15,000 nt of DNA. Source: Neocallimastix lanati (nom. inval.). Lineage: Eukaryota > Neocallimastigomycota > Neocallimastigomycetes > Neocallimastigales > Neocallimastigaceae. The notes below the pieces were generated by a model that was not told the DNA's origin, did no database searches, and saw nothing but the letters and a program-made list of their open reading frames with translations. Each line of letters begins with the position of its first letter. Position 1 is the stretch's first letter. Positions 1 through 9,204 of the stretch are shown piece after piece. The stretch is from positions 787,501 through 802,500 of the forward strand of contig JACVTC010000067.1 in assembly GCA_016946835.1 (NCBI GenBank), in the 5' to 3' direction. A program made the position numbers and the translations under genes.

Positions 1-1882
1 CAAATGGAGAATATTGAATTTTAATTGGAATATATTTAACTTGTGAACCTTGACTATTGGAATTGGTTTGAGGTTGAACCTTTTTATTTGTTTGTTTAGA
101 CTTACCATTACCACCCATAAAATCTTCTGGATCTGAATTCTTTAAGAATTCCCAAAGGGTTTCTTGTTTTTTCTTTGGTTTACCTTCATTAAGAAGACGA
201 TCAATAGAATCATCAGAATCATAATCATCCATTGCACTCATATTCATATTCATTTTTCCATTCATATTAGTATTCATATTGGAATTGATATTATTGTAGC
301 CGTTACCACCTTTATTTCTAGTGATGGTACCATTTATGACGGTCATAGGAACAAATTTTTCACGTTCATAATTCTTTGGCTTTAAACGACTTGCTGAACC
401 GTTATTCTTTTGAATTTCATTCATACGGTTTGGAGTTAAACTAATTTTTCTAGTTTGATCAGAAGAAATCATACTATCAAAATCAAAGTTACTATCATTA
501 TTGCTTAATTCACCGTAACTTGAAATAGCTCCACTCGAAGGTTTGAATACTAAAGCAGAATCATTAAGTTCTTGGAATTGACCCATTTCACTTTGTTTTC
601 CTGAACCGGAATAGCTAACATTATCATAGGCTTTACTACTTTTTTCTGAGGTGGAACTATTTTTATGATGACCCTTCTTATTTTTCTTGGAACTTCTACT
701 CACCGCACGTTTTAAAGATTTAGAAAGACTACGAGAATGACCTTTTTTCTCCTTTTCGGAGCCATTAGTAGTTACTGAAGGTTCGTAACTTTCCTTTTGA
801 GTAAAACTGTATTCTGTCATACTATCATTAAGATAATCTAAGGCATCATCATCATAGGTAGAAGACATTACATTTTGATTGATACCTGAATTAATAGTAT
901 GAATTGATTTCGATCTTTGCTTGACATGATGAGGACCTGACATTGAATAATCCTTAACACTCTTTGAACCCTTAATTTCATCATAATATTGATCAGGTCT
1001 ACTTAAATCTACAGCAGAATAACTCTGTTGAGTAGCCCCCTTATAAAACTTTTGATTATTCACATTCATATTCATAGATGGAGGAGTTAGAGGAGGAGAA
1101 GATGGACTTGAAATGTTAGAATTAGCATTATTTAATGATTTACTAGACATATTAATGTTATTGATATTTTCTCTCTTTATAGCATTAATAATACTATAAT
1201 AGCTATTGGATTCTGAGGATTCATTAGAAACCCCAATATTAGATTGCTTATACGAAGCACTATAATTTTCTACTGGAGCACTAATTGGTGAATTTAAATG
1301 GTAGCTACTAGAGGAACTACCATATTTATTATAACTTTTCTGACTACTCATAGTGTTTGAATAAATAGAGTCGTAACTTTTTTGACTACTCATAGTGTTT
1401 GTATAATTAGAGTCATACTTTCCATATGATTGTTGCTGATATAACTTTGCCTTAGGAGAACCCATATTTGGTGAATGTGAAGTAAGTTTTGGAGAAGTCA
1501 TACTCGGTGAATTAATACTTGGTGATCCTAATTATTATTTTTTTTTTTTTATTAAATATTAACATAAAAATTTACATATATATATTTTTGTTTAATTGTT
1601 AAAAATTGTTTTTCGTTTTGTTTTATAATAATAATTTATAATTTAATAATATAATAAATAAAATTCATAACTTTGAAGAAACTAAAAATAACTAATAATA
1701 TTATTATAATTATAATTACTTCTAGAATTTTCAGATTTTATTTTATTTGTTTCCGTTTTTTTATCTATTCCAAAATTCATTACATCATTATTATCAAATA
1801 AAAAAGAAGAAAATGAAGGATCATTAAAAATTTCCTTTGAAAAACCAAAAGAAGAAATTCTTGGTTGTTTATCTCCAGACAT
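1..1882 (-). CDS. Ser/Asn-rich, probably disordered protein, 5' part, two exons (partial)
   Basis: Not recognised as a named family. Exon 1 is 1720-1882 (ATG at 1882, first residues MSGDKQPRISSF). A phase-1 intron 1528-1719 (192 bp, donor GTAATT, acceptor TTAG) leads to exon 2, 1527 down to the window edge. Exon 2 has no stop in 508 codons, so at least 563 residues are visible and the C-terminus is missing. Composition is Ser, Asn, Lys and Tyr rich, with no membrane segment. In order: SPS/TSPK motifs (56-79), a duplicated NTMSSQKSY element (98-121), SSPSSPPLTPPS (194-205), a basic Ser/Arg/Lys stretch (310-344) that could be a nuclear-localisation or phosphorylation region, a Met-Asn repeat (466-485), an acidic DDYDSDDS (488-495), and a conserved-looking LWEFLKNSDPEDFM (512-525). 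The SP/TP sites suggest a kinase-regulated scaffold or regulator, but that is inference. The gene is convincing because the long open frame and the splice phase both fit. Confidence 0.85.
1528..1719 (-). other. Phase-1 spliceosomal intron of the Ser/Asn-rich gene
   Basis: On the minus strand exon 1 ends ...TCT AGA A, followed by GTAATT. The acceptor is a pyrimidine-poor AATAATAATTAG just before GA TCA CCA. Joining gives an Arg codon across the junction and keeps both frames open. Without splicing, exon 1 runs into a stop after 66 codons (1682-1684), and exon 2 has no start of its own near its 5' end. Confidence 0.8.
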
Positions 1883-2876
1883 CTCTATATAATATTAAAT
1901 TAATATGTATATATATAAAAAAAAAAAAAAAGAAGAAGACTCTATATTAATTTTTTTTTTTTTTTTTAAGAGAATTTCTATGTAATACTTTTAACACAGA
2001 AACAAAATTTTTATAATATATATATTTCTTTTGATAAATAAATATATAATAAATAATATACAGAAATAACAAGAAAATAGAATAAATAATATTTTCTGTT
2101 TTAAATTTTATAAAATTTAAAAAGAATATTTTATATCTTTTATTAATATATTTATTTATAAAAAAAAAATAAAGATATATATATATAGATTTTTATTTCT
2201 TATTTACCTTTTATTGATATTTATTACTTTATTATCTATATTAATATGTATTGTTTTATTTATTAATTATTATTATTTTTTATAAGAATATATGTGTAAT
2301 AACTGTATTTATATATTCCTATAAAAAATATTTGTTTAAAATCTTAAATTAAGTCTGTTTTTTTTTTTTTATTCTTTTGAAAATTTATTTTTTCTTTTTA
2401 TATATATATATATATTATTATTATTATTTGTATATACAAATTAGATTAGATTATATATATAATAAATATAATCTACTTTTTTTTAAAAAAAAAAATGAAA
2501 AATAAAAATGAAAAATAAAAATAAAAAATAAAAAATGAAAATAAAAAAATTATTATGAACTTTAATATTTAAATATTATTTATAAAAATCTTTTTATACA
2601 CATATATATAAATATATATAATCATAAGGAAACAATTAGTTTTAATTTAATTAATTAGTAATATTTTTAAAATATATATATATTTATATTATTATTTATA
2701 TTATAATTATTATTACTATTATTATTATAATTATTATTATTATTAATACTATTATAATTATTATTTATTATTATTTATAATTTGTATTTATATGTTTATG
2801 TATTCATTTATTTTCTTATGAATAGGAATAATTATAATCAATTTTCATAAAATAATATTATACAATAATATTATTA

Positions 2877-2907
<31 letters not shown>

Positions 2908-2930
2908 TTAATAATAATATTTAAATAAAT
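1883..2930. other. AT-rich intergenic region and promoter of the Ser/Asn-rich gene
   Basis: No coding signal on either strand. It contains TATA-like runs just upstream of the minus-strand ATG (1886-1920), A and T homopolymers, AT and ATT/AAT microsatellites (about 2401-2430, 2690-2775, 2878-2906), and an AAAAATG/AAAATAAA-type imperfect repeat (about 2485-2550). Promoter activity is inferred only from position. Confidence 0.6.
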
Positions 2931-3006
2931 ATGAACCTAACTTTCATTTGAAATCAATAAATAAAATACAAATGTATAAAATAAAGTTCTAATCCTATCA
3001 TTTAAT

Positions 3007-3041
3007 TTCTAATAAATTAATTTTTAATTAATTTATTAGAA
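3007..3041. repeat. Perfect 16-bp inverted repeat with a 3-nt loop
   Basis: The arm TTCTAATAAATTAATT (3007-3022) is followed by TTT and then its exact reverse complement (3026-3041). The palindrome can form a very stable hairpin or cruciform. It could also act as a bidirectional 3'-end signal, but no flanking gene needs one here. Confidence 0.85.
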
Positions 3042-3240
3042 TTAAATAAAATATAAAATATAAAATAAATAAAATATTTAAATAAATAAAAAAATAATAA
3101 AATTAAAATTAAAATTAATCAAATTTATATTATTTTTCATATAAATAGAAATTAAAATTTATCCAACTTTATTTCATAATAAAATTTTATTTATAAAATG
3201 AAAAAAAAAATTTTTTGTTTTTATTCTTTATTTCCTAAAA

Positions 3241-3271
<31 letters not shown>

Positions 3272-3639
3272 GATAAAAAAGATAAAAAAATATATATATT
3301 TATATTAAAATTATTAAGAATTTTAATTATATAGTTTCATTATAGACATATTTATACAGAGAACTTTAAATTAACTATTAAATGTTTTCTATTGTGTCAC
3401 TATACAAAAATATTTTTTACTTAATTAAATAAATTTATATTAATTCCTAATAAAAATTAATATAAAATAATATTCTTCAAATTAGATTTTAATTTAAAAT
3501 TTATTTATTTTATTCAATCTCTTAACTAAAAAATATATAAATAAAGTTTAAATAATAAAAGATATAAATAAAGTTTATATTTTTATTAATTTAATCAAAG
3601 TTGATTTTGTAATTTTTAATTTATTTTTATTGTTTTCTC
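3042..3639. other. AT-rich intergenic spacer without a gene
   Basis: Only short AT-rich motifs and an uninterrupted A run near 3243-3271 are seen. No open frame with normal codon use and no exon-like GC rise on either strand. Confidence 0.6.
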
Positions 3640-3708
3640 ATAAATAGAATTAATCAACGCTTTACATTGCACGGACTAATTTTGTGTAATGTTCATGGTT
3701 CTATTTAT
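3640..3708. repeat. Nested inverted repeat, possible structured RNA
   Basis: The outer arms ATAAATAGAA (3640-3649) and TTCTATTTAT (3699-3708) are exact complements. Inside them ACATTGCAC (3664-3672) pairs with GTGTAATGT (3684-3692) with one G-U pair, around an 11-nt loop. The block is slightly GC-richer than its flanks. It has no tRNA boxes and no open frame. It could be a structured RNA or the remnant of a small inverted-repeat element. Confidence 0.55.
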
Positions 3709-3757
3709 AAATTGAAAATTCTGCAATGAAAATTCTGAAATTATGAAAATGAAATTG

Positions 3758-3870
3758 AGGCATTTTTTCTTTCTTTTCTTTTTTATAATTATTAAGTCAA
3801 ACATATAACAATAGTCTTTTTAGTTTTCATAAATTTGTTCATTTATTATAACAAAAAGAAAGAATGCCTT
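3758..3870. repeat. Imperfect inverted repeat around AGGCATT / AATGCCT
   Basis: AGGCATTTTTTCTTTCTTTT starts at 3758 and its approximate reverse complement AAAAAGAAAGAATGCCTT ends at 3870, about 80 bases on. The arms match over roughly 17 bases with a 2-base gap. It lies between two stronger inverted repeats, so it may belong to the same small element. Confidence 0.4.
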
Positions 3871-3935
3871 GATAATTTCTGATAAACTATAAAAAATAAT
3901 AATAATCATCAATTATTGAGTATTATTAAGTCTCA

Positions 3936-4040
3936 TAATCATCAATAATAAATTCTTTATTATCCTACTATTATTATTATAATTATTATTATTATTAAAA
4001 ATGATAATAAGATAATAAATTAATTTATTATTGATGATTA
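3936..4040. repeat. 105-bp hairpin with 29/30-base arms (MITE-like)
   Basis: Left arm 3936-3964 and right arm 4011-4040 are complementary over 19 exact bases (TAATCATCAATAATAAATT), then a small bulge (C against TT), then 9 more exact bases (TTTATTATC). The loop is 46 nt of ATT repeats. No coding capacity. The arms resemble terminal inverted repeats, but no clear target-site duplication is seen at the ends. A partial direct copy of the arm (ATAATCATCAAT) occurs just outside at about 3901-3912. Confidence 0.7.
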
Positions 4041-4409
4041 ATAAATTAATTCCAATGTAGTAAAGTCATAGAAGAATAAAAATATATATTTCAAACAACT
4101 TTAATCATGAAGCAGACTTTTGATATACATATTTTAAAGATAAATATAAAGGATTAGATTAAAAGTAACCAATAATGGTTAAAAATGAAATAAATAATTT
4201 AATTAATTTCTTTTTAAGTAAATTTTATTAAAATTTATTAAATAATTAAAATTAAATTAAAAATATTATTAAAGTTATTTATTTTACTTTATTTTAATGG
4301 ATTTAAACTTTATAATTTAATAAACTTTTATATTAATATTTAATATTTTTTATTTATTTTAATGTTAATTTACATATAATAAATATAATTAATATTATAT
4401 TTACTTTTG

Positions 4410-4410
4410 C

Positions 4411-4468
<58 letters not shown>

Positions 4469-4525
4469 TATTATTATTATTAATTATTATTAATTATTAT
4501 TATTATTTATTATTTATTATTATTA

Positions 4526-4561
<36 letters not shown>

Positions 4562-4590
4562 AATTATAATTATTATTATTATTATTATTA
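4410..4590. repeat. Long ATT/TTA microsatellite
   Basis: An almost unbroken TTA/ATT trinucleotide tract with occasional interruptions (AATTA, TTTA). Either strand would read only Leu/Ile/Tyr or Asn runs with stops, so it is not coding. Confidence 0.95.
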
Positions 4591-4806
4591 TATATTTTAT
4601 TTTTTATATTTTTGTATTTTTTTTTTTATTTTTGTTGTTTTTATATTTTTTTTTTTGTTTAATAGTTTTACTATTATGTGATATTAATTAATAAATAAAA
4701 TCTATCAAAAAAGCATTATTCAATAGATTAAATTAATATATTTTGTAATTCTATAATACTAAATATTATTTAAACTTAAAATATAATTAAATCATAGAAT
4801 TTGTCT

Positions 4807-5051
4807 ACCTAATAAATAAGAATAATAATTAATAGCAATTGAATAACCTAATAAATAAGAATAATAATTAATAGCTATTGAATAACCTAATAAATAAGAA
4901 TAATAATTAATAGCTATTGAATAACCTAATAAATAAGAATAATAATTAATAGCTATTGAATAACCTAATAAATAAGAATAATAATTAATAGCTATTGAAT
5001 AACCTAATAAATAAGAATAATAATTAATAGCTATTGAATAACCTAATAAAT
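4807..5051. repeat. 39-bp minisatellite, six full copies
   Basis: The unit begins ACCTAATAAATAAGAATAAT and ends AGCTATTGAATA. Copies start at 4807, 4846, 4885, 4924, 4963 and 5002, with an 11-nt partial copy at 5041. Only the first differs clearly (AGCAATTG for AGCTATTG), so the array is young or homogenised. 39 is a multiple of three and one minus-strand frame (13 residues per unit, including SIAINYYSYL) stays open through all copies. That frame has no convincing start and stops just past the array. Confidence 0.95.
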
Positions 5052-5864
5052 ATTTAACTATACATAATAAAAATAATTAATAATAACTATTTAATAACAG
5101 AATAAAATAGTTTTTTGGAATGAATAATAAAAAATTTGAACCATCTCTAATATAGTAATATATTGTAGTATACTGTAATATATTGTCAATAGATTAATGA
5201 ATAAATTATCATATATGATATGAATATCTTAAATAATGTATCAAACTTTTTGTACAACCTAATTTTTATTCACAAAATATACAAAACATAATAAACAATT
5301 TATTTATTTATTAATATTAATTTATTTATTTATTAATATTTATTTATTTATTAGTAATTTATTATTTATTTATTATTAATAGTTATTTAATTGTAGTCTC
5401 CTTGTAATAAATAATGTTTTATTAAATAAAATAGCATTATATTATTCATTGAAATGAATAAATTTCAAACTTTTTTTACTAAATAAAATATTCAAATTTT
5501 TAAAACGTTTTTCTGTAATTTTTTTTACTATTATTTTAAATTTTGTTAATAAAAAAAATCTTAGCATAATTTTAATATATAATATTTTGTATACATTATT
5601 AGTATTGTAACTTAATAATTATGGAGAATCTTATATAATAGTTATAACTACTATTAAAATATCATTTGAAAACGCAATAGTTAGTATATATATATATATA
5701 TGAATAAATATATTATTGACATGTAATGTTATTTTTGTCATGGAGAAAATGGAAAATTTAATAAATTAAATAAAAAAAAAAAAACTCTTAGAGAAATGTA
5801 AAAAATGAGATATAAATCAAATATGAAATTCATTTATTAATAAAAGTTTCGGTGTTTCTTTTTT

Positions 5865-5898
<34 letters not shown>

Positions 5899-6000
5899 TT
5901 TGTTTGTTTGTTTGTTTTGTTCGTTTGGTTCGTTTGCTTGTTGATTGGTCTGTTTGCTGGTTTGTTGGTTATTTTTATCTAAAAAAAATATATAAAAATA
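5052..6000. other. AT-rich intergenic region with simple repeats
   Basis: Holds an ATTTATTTATTTATTAATATT tandem repeat (about 5299-5360), a short AT run (about 5685-5701), a long T run (about 5871-5897) passing into GTTT repeats that degrade into GTTC/GGTT/GCTT variants up to about 5970. No gene seen on either strand. Confidence 0.6.
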
Positions 6001-6013
6001 TATATATACAATT

Positions 6014-6097
6014 TTCCAAAGTAGTTATAATTATTAATAATCAATAATATTCCAAAGTAGTTTAACTCTTCTATTTAATATTAAATATATAATAATA

Positions 6098-6133
<36 letters not shown>

Positions 6134-6575
6134 CGATCAATAATTTTCCAAAGAAGTTTAACTCCTTTATTTAATATTAAAAATATAAAAATAAAAAAAC
6201 ATATACAATCATAAATAATAAACGCTTTTTTTATTATTTTTATTATTTTATATTATATAGATATATTAATATATAGTATTTATATTATGAAAAAAAAAAT
6301 TATTAAAATTTGTTTCATTTTATAATATAAATAAATAATTTAAAATATAGTAAAAAAAAAACATATATAACTCCTCTATTTAATATTAAAAATATAATAA
6401 TAAAAAAAAAAAAAAAAAAAACATATACAATTAATAATTTTCCAAAATAGTTTTACTAAATAAATAAGCTTTTTTTTTTATTATTTTTATTATTTTATTT
6501 TATATTAAATACATATATTTTTATATTTTATTTTTATAATGAAAAAAAATTATTAATTTTGTTTCATTCAGAAAA
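6014..6575 (+). repeat. Repeated promoter-like segments upstream of a mini-exon
   Basis: The motif TTCCAAARWAGTT occurs four times, at 6014-6026, 6050-6062, 6146-6158 and 6440-6452. Several copies are followed by AACTCYTYTATTTAATATTAAA and an A run. Two longer segments correspond: about 6128-6320 and 6424-6570. Each runs from the TTCCAAA motif through a GCTTTTTTT tract and TTATTTTTATTATTTTAT to ATGAAAAAAAA and TTTGTTTCATT. Only the second leads to an ATG with higher-GC sequence. This looks like a local duplication of an upstream regulatory region. Regulatory function is inferred. Confidence 0.6.
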
Positions 6576-6832
6576 ATGGCGGTTAAGGTTAAAGGTAAGT
6601 ATTTCCCCCTTATATATATTATTATTATTATTCTAAATCTCTTAAGGAATATAGACGAGATACTTTGAGTCAATAGTTAGCATAAGGTTATTGCTTCTGG
6701 TGCGGGAGTCTTTGAAGTAGTTTGGCTTAGTACTTAATCTCGCACTATCCTAACGGTGGGCCTAATTACTAACATTTGGGTATATTTCATGTGTCGAAAG
6801 TGTTTTTCGGAACGCTGCATTTCGGAACGTAA
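6576..6832 (+). CDS. Candidate mini-gene: 19-nt first exon, GC-rich intron, tiny second exon
   Basis: ATGGCGGTTAAGGTTAAAG (6576-6594) reads MAVKVK and is followed by a perfect GTAAGT donor. The start resembles ribosomal protein uL29 (RPL35), whose N-terminus is short and basic, but six residues cannot establish this and no uL29 body was found downstream. A TACTAAC branch-site match lies at 6767-6773 and an AAAG acceptor at 6799-6800. Using them gives an intron 6595-6800 (206 bp) and a 16-residue product ending VFFGTLHFGT at stop 6830-6832. Intron size fits the other genes here (127-386 bp), and AAG acceptors are used elsewhere in this window. It could be a real micro-protein, the orphan 5' end of a duplicated ribosomal-protein gene, or the host transcript of an intronic RNA. 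Confidence 0.3.
6637..6830 (+). ncRNA. GC-rich hairpin-forming block, possible intron-encoded RNA
   Basis: A sharply GC-richer block in an AT-rich region. Stems: ATCTC/GAGAT (6637-6641/6657-6661), an 8-bp stem GTGCGGGA/TCTCGCAC with one G-U pair (6700-6707/6738-6745) enclosing AAGTA/TACTT (6715-6719/6731-6735), and CGAAA/TTTCG (6795-6799/6805-6809). TTTCGGAACG is repeated at 6805-6814 and 6820-6829, 15 nt apart. It does not match spliceosomal RNA, SRP RNA, 5S rRNA or tRNA features that I can recognise. A snoRNA-like RNA inside an intron, or a dispersed mobile repeat, are both possible. The strand follows the preceding mini-exon. Confidence 0.35.
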
Positions 6833-6957
6833 CTAATAAATAAAAATTTAATTAATAATTTAATGTCCTACATTTTTAATTTTTAATTTTTTTTTAAATA
6901 ATTATAAATAAAAAATATAAATATAAATAAAACTCTAAATAAATAAATGGATTAATT

Positions 6958-6991
<34 letters not shown>

Positions 6992-7040
6992 CATTAAAAA
7001 GAATTTCAAATGAACACTTTATTTATAAATGTCACTTCAG

Positions 7041-7078
<38 letters not shown>

Positions 7079-7372
7079 ATTAAACAAGTAAACAATAAAT
7101 GAAATAAATAATAAAAATTTAAAATAAATAAATAAATAAATAAATAAATTAAAAATTATAAAAAATTAAATATATTTTATTTTTAATCATTAAAAAAAGG
7201 AAAAAAAAAAAAAAAAAGAAAAAAAAAATTGAAAAGAGTGAAACAAATAGAGAGAGGAAAAGAACAAATTATTATAAATAAAAAATATTAAAATATATCT
7301 TTAAAATTAAATATTTTATTATTATTTTATCAAAAAAGATTGAAATATTTCTTTATTTGTTTTTTTAAATTT
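6833..7372. other. AT-rich spacer with long A runs
   Basis: No exon-like sequence on either strand. Includes T and A runs (6957-6990, about 7041-7076), AAAT repeats (about 7120-7147) and an A/G-rich tract (7198-7262). A downstream exon for the MAVKVK mini-exon was sought here and not seen. Confidence 0.55.
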
Positions 7373-8602
7373 AAGCCACCTTTTCATATGCATCACATAT
7401 GCGCCACCCTGTTAATAAAGCCACATTTGGAAATGTAACATTCTGAAAAGCTAGTACGTCTATTCATGGGTTAGGTTATACAAAACTTCATTTCAAAAGA
7501 GAAAGTTAGGAAATTGGAGAACTGGAGGTGGTAAATCTATTGAAAATGGAGCAAAACCTGGTTCAATTCCATCCAATGTTATACAAAATTTTTTTAATTA
7601 GATAGAAAGATACCTCAAATAAAAAAAAAAATAAAATAAAATAAAAAATAAAAAAATAAAAAATAAAAAAATATTACATGTTCTATTCCATTAATACAAT
7701 AACTTCAATAGAATTAATTTCACCTATATTGATGGTTCGGGAAAAGATCAAAATAATGGTTATACTAAAATCATTCAATGTACGAAATTCATAGATAATA
7801 GTATAAGTTATAGTTCATCTATGGTTATTCCAATTCAAGGTCATGTTTTAATTGATGGTGATTACCTCCTATAGTAATGGGTAATGATTTATTTTTCAAT
7901 GTAATTAATTGTAGTACAAATTAAAAAAAATTAAAAAAATGTTTTCCAGAAGTTGGAGTTTATTCTACTACAAATGCTAGGTGTTAGTGACATTATTGCC
8001 CCTAATTTAATTTAAATAAAAAGAGAATAGTTTAATGTCTAACTTTCAGTAAACATACTTCTTCAGGAAATACCTCTACTTCAGCTTCTATAATTGATGA
8101 TGATAATACAGTAGTGTCAGCTAAAAAAAAAAGATTATTACATCGATGGTACAACTAAAAAATATATTATTAGTTGTTCTTTAAATGGTCTTATCAATTC
8201 AATTTAAGAGTAGAAAATGATAAAAAAAAAAAAAAAGAAAAAAAAATTTTTTTATCACGATATTCATATTATAATGAATATTATTAAATATGAAAATAAA
8301 ATAACGACAAATGACACATTATTATTAATTGTGGTAAAAACTGTTTAATATCTTTTTCTAGAGTATTTAAATTCGTACTTATGATTTAGAAAAATATACA
8401 GATTCTTTTTGATTTAGTTTGTATGAATAAATATGATACATTAAATGAAGAAATTAATGAATTAAAAAGATGTTCAGATAAAACAATTAGAATATGAAGA
8501 ATGTTTAGATAAAGATGACTGTATAATTTGTTGCCCCACTAAATTACTTAGGCCTCTACCCGTCATTTTTATTTTATTATTTTTAATCATTTCATTATTG
8601 AA
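7373..8602 (+). pseudogene. Broken gene for a Cys-containing, membrane-anchored surface protein
   Basis: Higher-GC sequence reads as protein only in pieces. 7503-7598 begins KLGNWRTGGGKSIENG. 7695-7871 includes FTYIDGSGKDQNNGYTK and IIQCTKFIDN and hits a stop at 7872. The sense continues in another frame at 7868-7921 (PIVMGNDLFFNVINCSTN), 7940-7984, 8048-8155 (Ser/Thr/Asp-rich), 8133-8204 (DYYIDGTTKKYIISC), 8423-8494 (TLNEEINELKRCSDK) and 8481-8602. The last piece has CLDKDDCIICC then a hydrophobic segment LPVIFILLFLIISLLN like a C-terminal membrane anchor. A CTAAC...TTTCAG acceptor at 8047 can join 7980 in frame through an Ser codon, so some breaks are introns. Others are not: the shift at about 7868, an A run at 8122-8132, and stops. 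The I-DG / C repetition suggests a beta-rich extracellular domain. Family unknown. Confidence 0.55.
7981..8047 (+). other. Probable 67-bp intron inside the broken gene
   Basis: GCT AG is followed by GTGTTAG, and the segment ends TGTCTAACTTTCAG, a good branch-site plus acceptor pair. Removing 7981-8047 joins AG to T and makes an Ser codon, extending the frame from STTNA into SKHTSSGNTST without a stop. The donor is not canonical after GT, so this is moderately supported. It argues that the ancestor was an ordinary spliced gene. Confidence 0.45.
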
Positions 8603-8842
8603 CAAAAAAAAAAAAAAAAAAAAAAAAAGAAAAAAAAGAAAGAAAAAAAGTTTAATAAATATAAATATTCATATCATAATAATACTATTAATTTTTATTA
8701 TAAATTTTAATCATTAATAAAATTATTTAATTATAAAATTGTTTTGTTATTATATGAAATTTAATAAATTTATTTTATATCTATAATATATATAATAAAC
8801 AATATATTATGTTTTTTAATACTATCGTTGATAAACACCTGC

Positions 8843-8883
<41 letters not shown>

Positions 8884-9204
8884 ATATGTTACTTTCTCTT
8901 TTTTTTTTCTTGAAATTTATTTCTCCTTCAATATTTGTTTATCGTTTTTGTATTGAAATTAATTTTTCCATAAAATTTTAACTTGTTTAACCAAAAAAAA
9001 AAAAAAAAAAAAATTTACCTTCAATTAGAAAAAAAATATCATTATACTTTTATTGATTTTGACTCTTCATATCATAGAATATCTTATATAAATTGAATAT
9101 TGTGTAAAATTAACAATAAATAAATATAACATAGTACAGGTAAAAAATATTATGGAAAATATATAAAGGAAAGAAGGTTGAAATTTTTATTTATTTATTT
9201 ATTT
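8603..9204. other. AT-rich intergenic spacer
   Basis: A runs at 8605-8650 (with G interruptions) directly follow the broken gene. An AT dinucleotide run lies at about 8847-8882, then T- and A-rich sequence. No gene seen on either strand. Confidence 0.55.

Noticed and set aside
164-385. 73-codon plus-strand ORF rich in Ile and His
   Set aside because: It is antisense to the long open minus-strand exon; its Ile-His run mirrors the Met-Asn codon repeat of the real gene.
4807-5051. CRISPR array
   Set aside because: The 39-bp units are directly adjacent with no unique spacers, and the genome is eukaryotic; it is a minisatellite.
6690-6780. Possible 5S rRNA or tRNA in the GC-rich block (TTAGTACTTA resembles a 5S segment)
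   Set aside because: Only about ten bases resemble 5S rRNA; the remaining helices and the internal control boxes are absent, and no GGTTCRANNCC B box occurs.
7465-7475. Telomere-like GGGTTAGGTTA
   Set aside because: A single short match inside protein-like sequence, with no tandem array.
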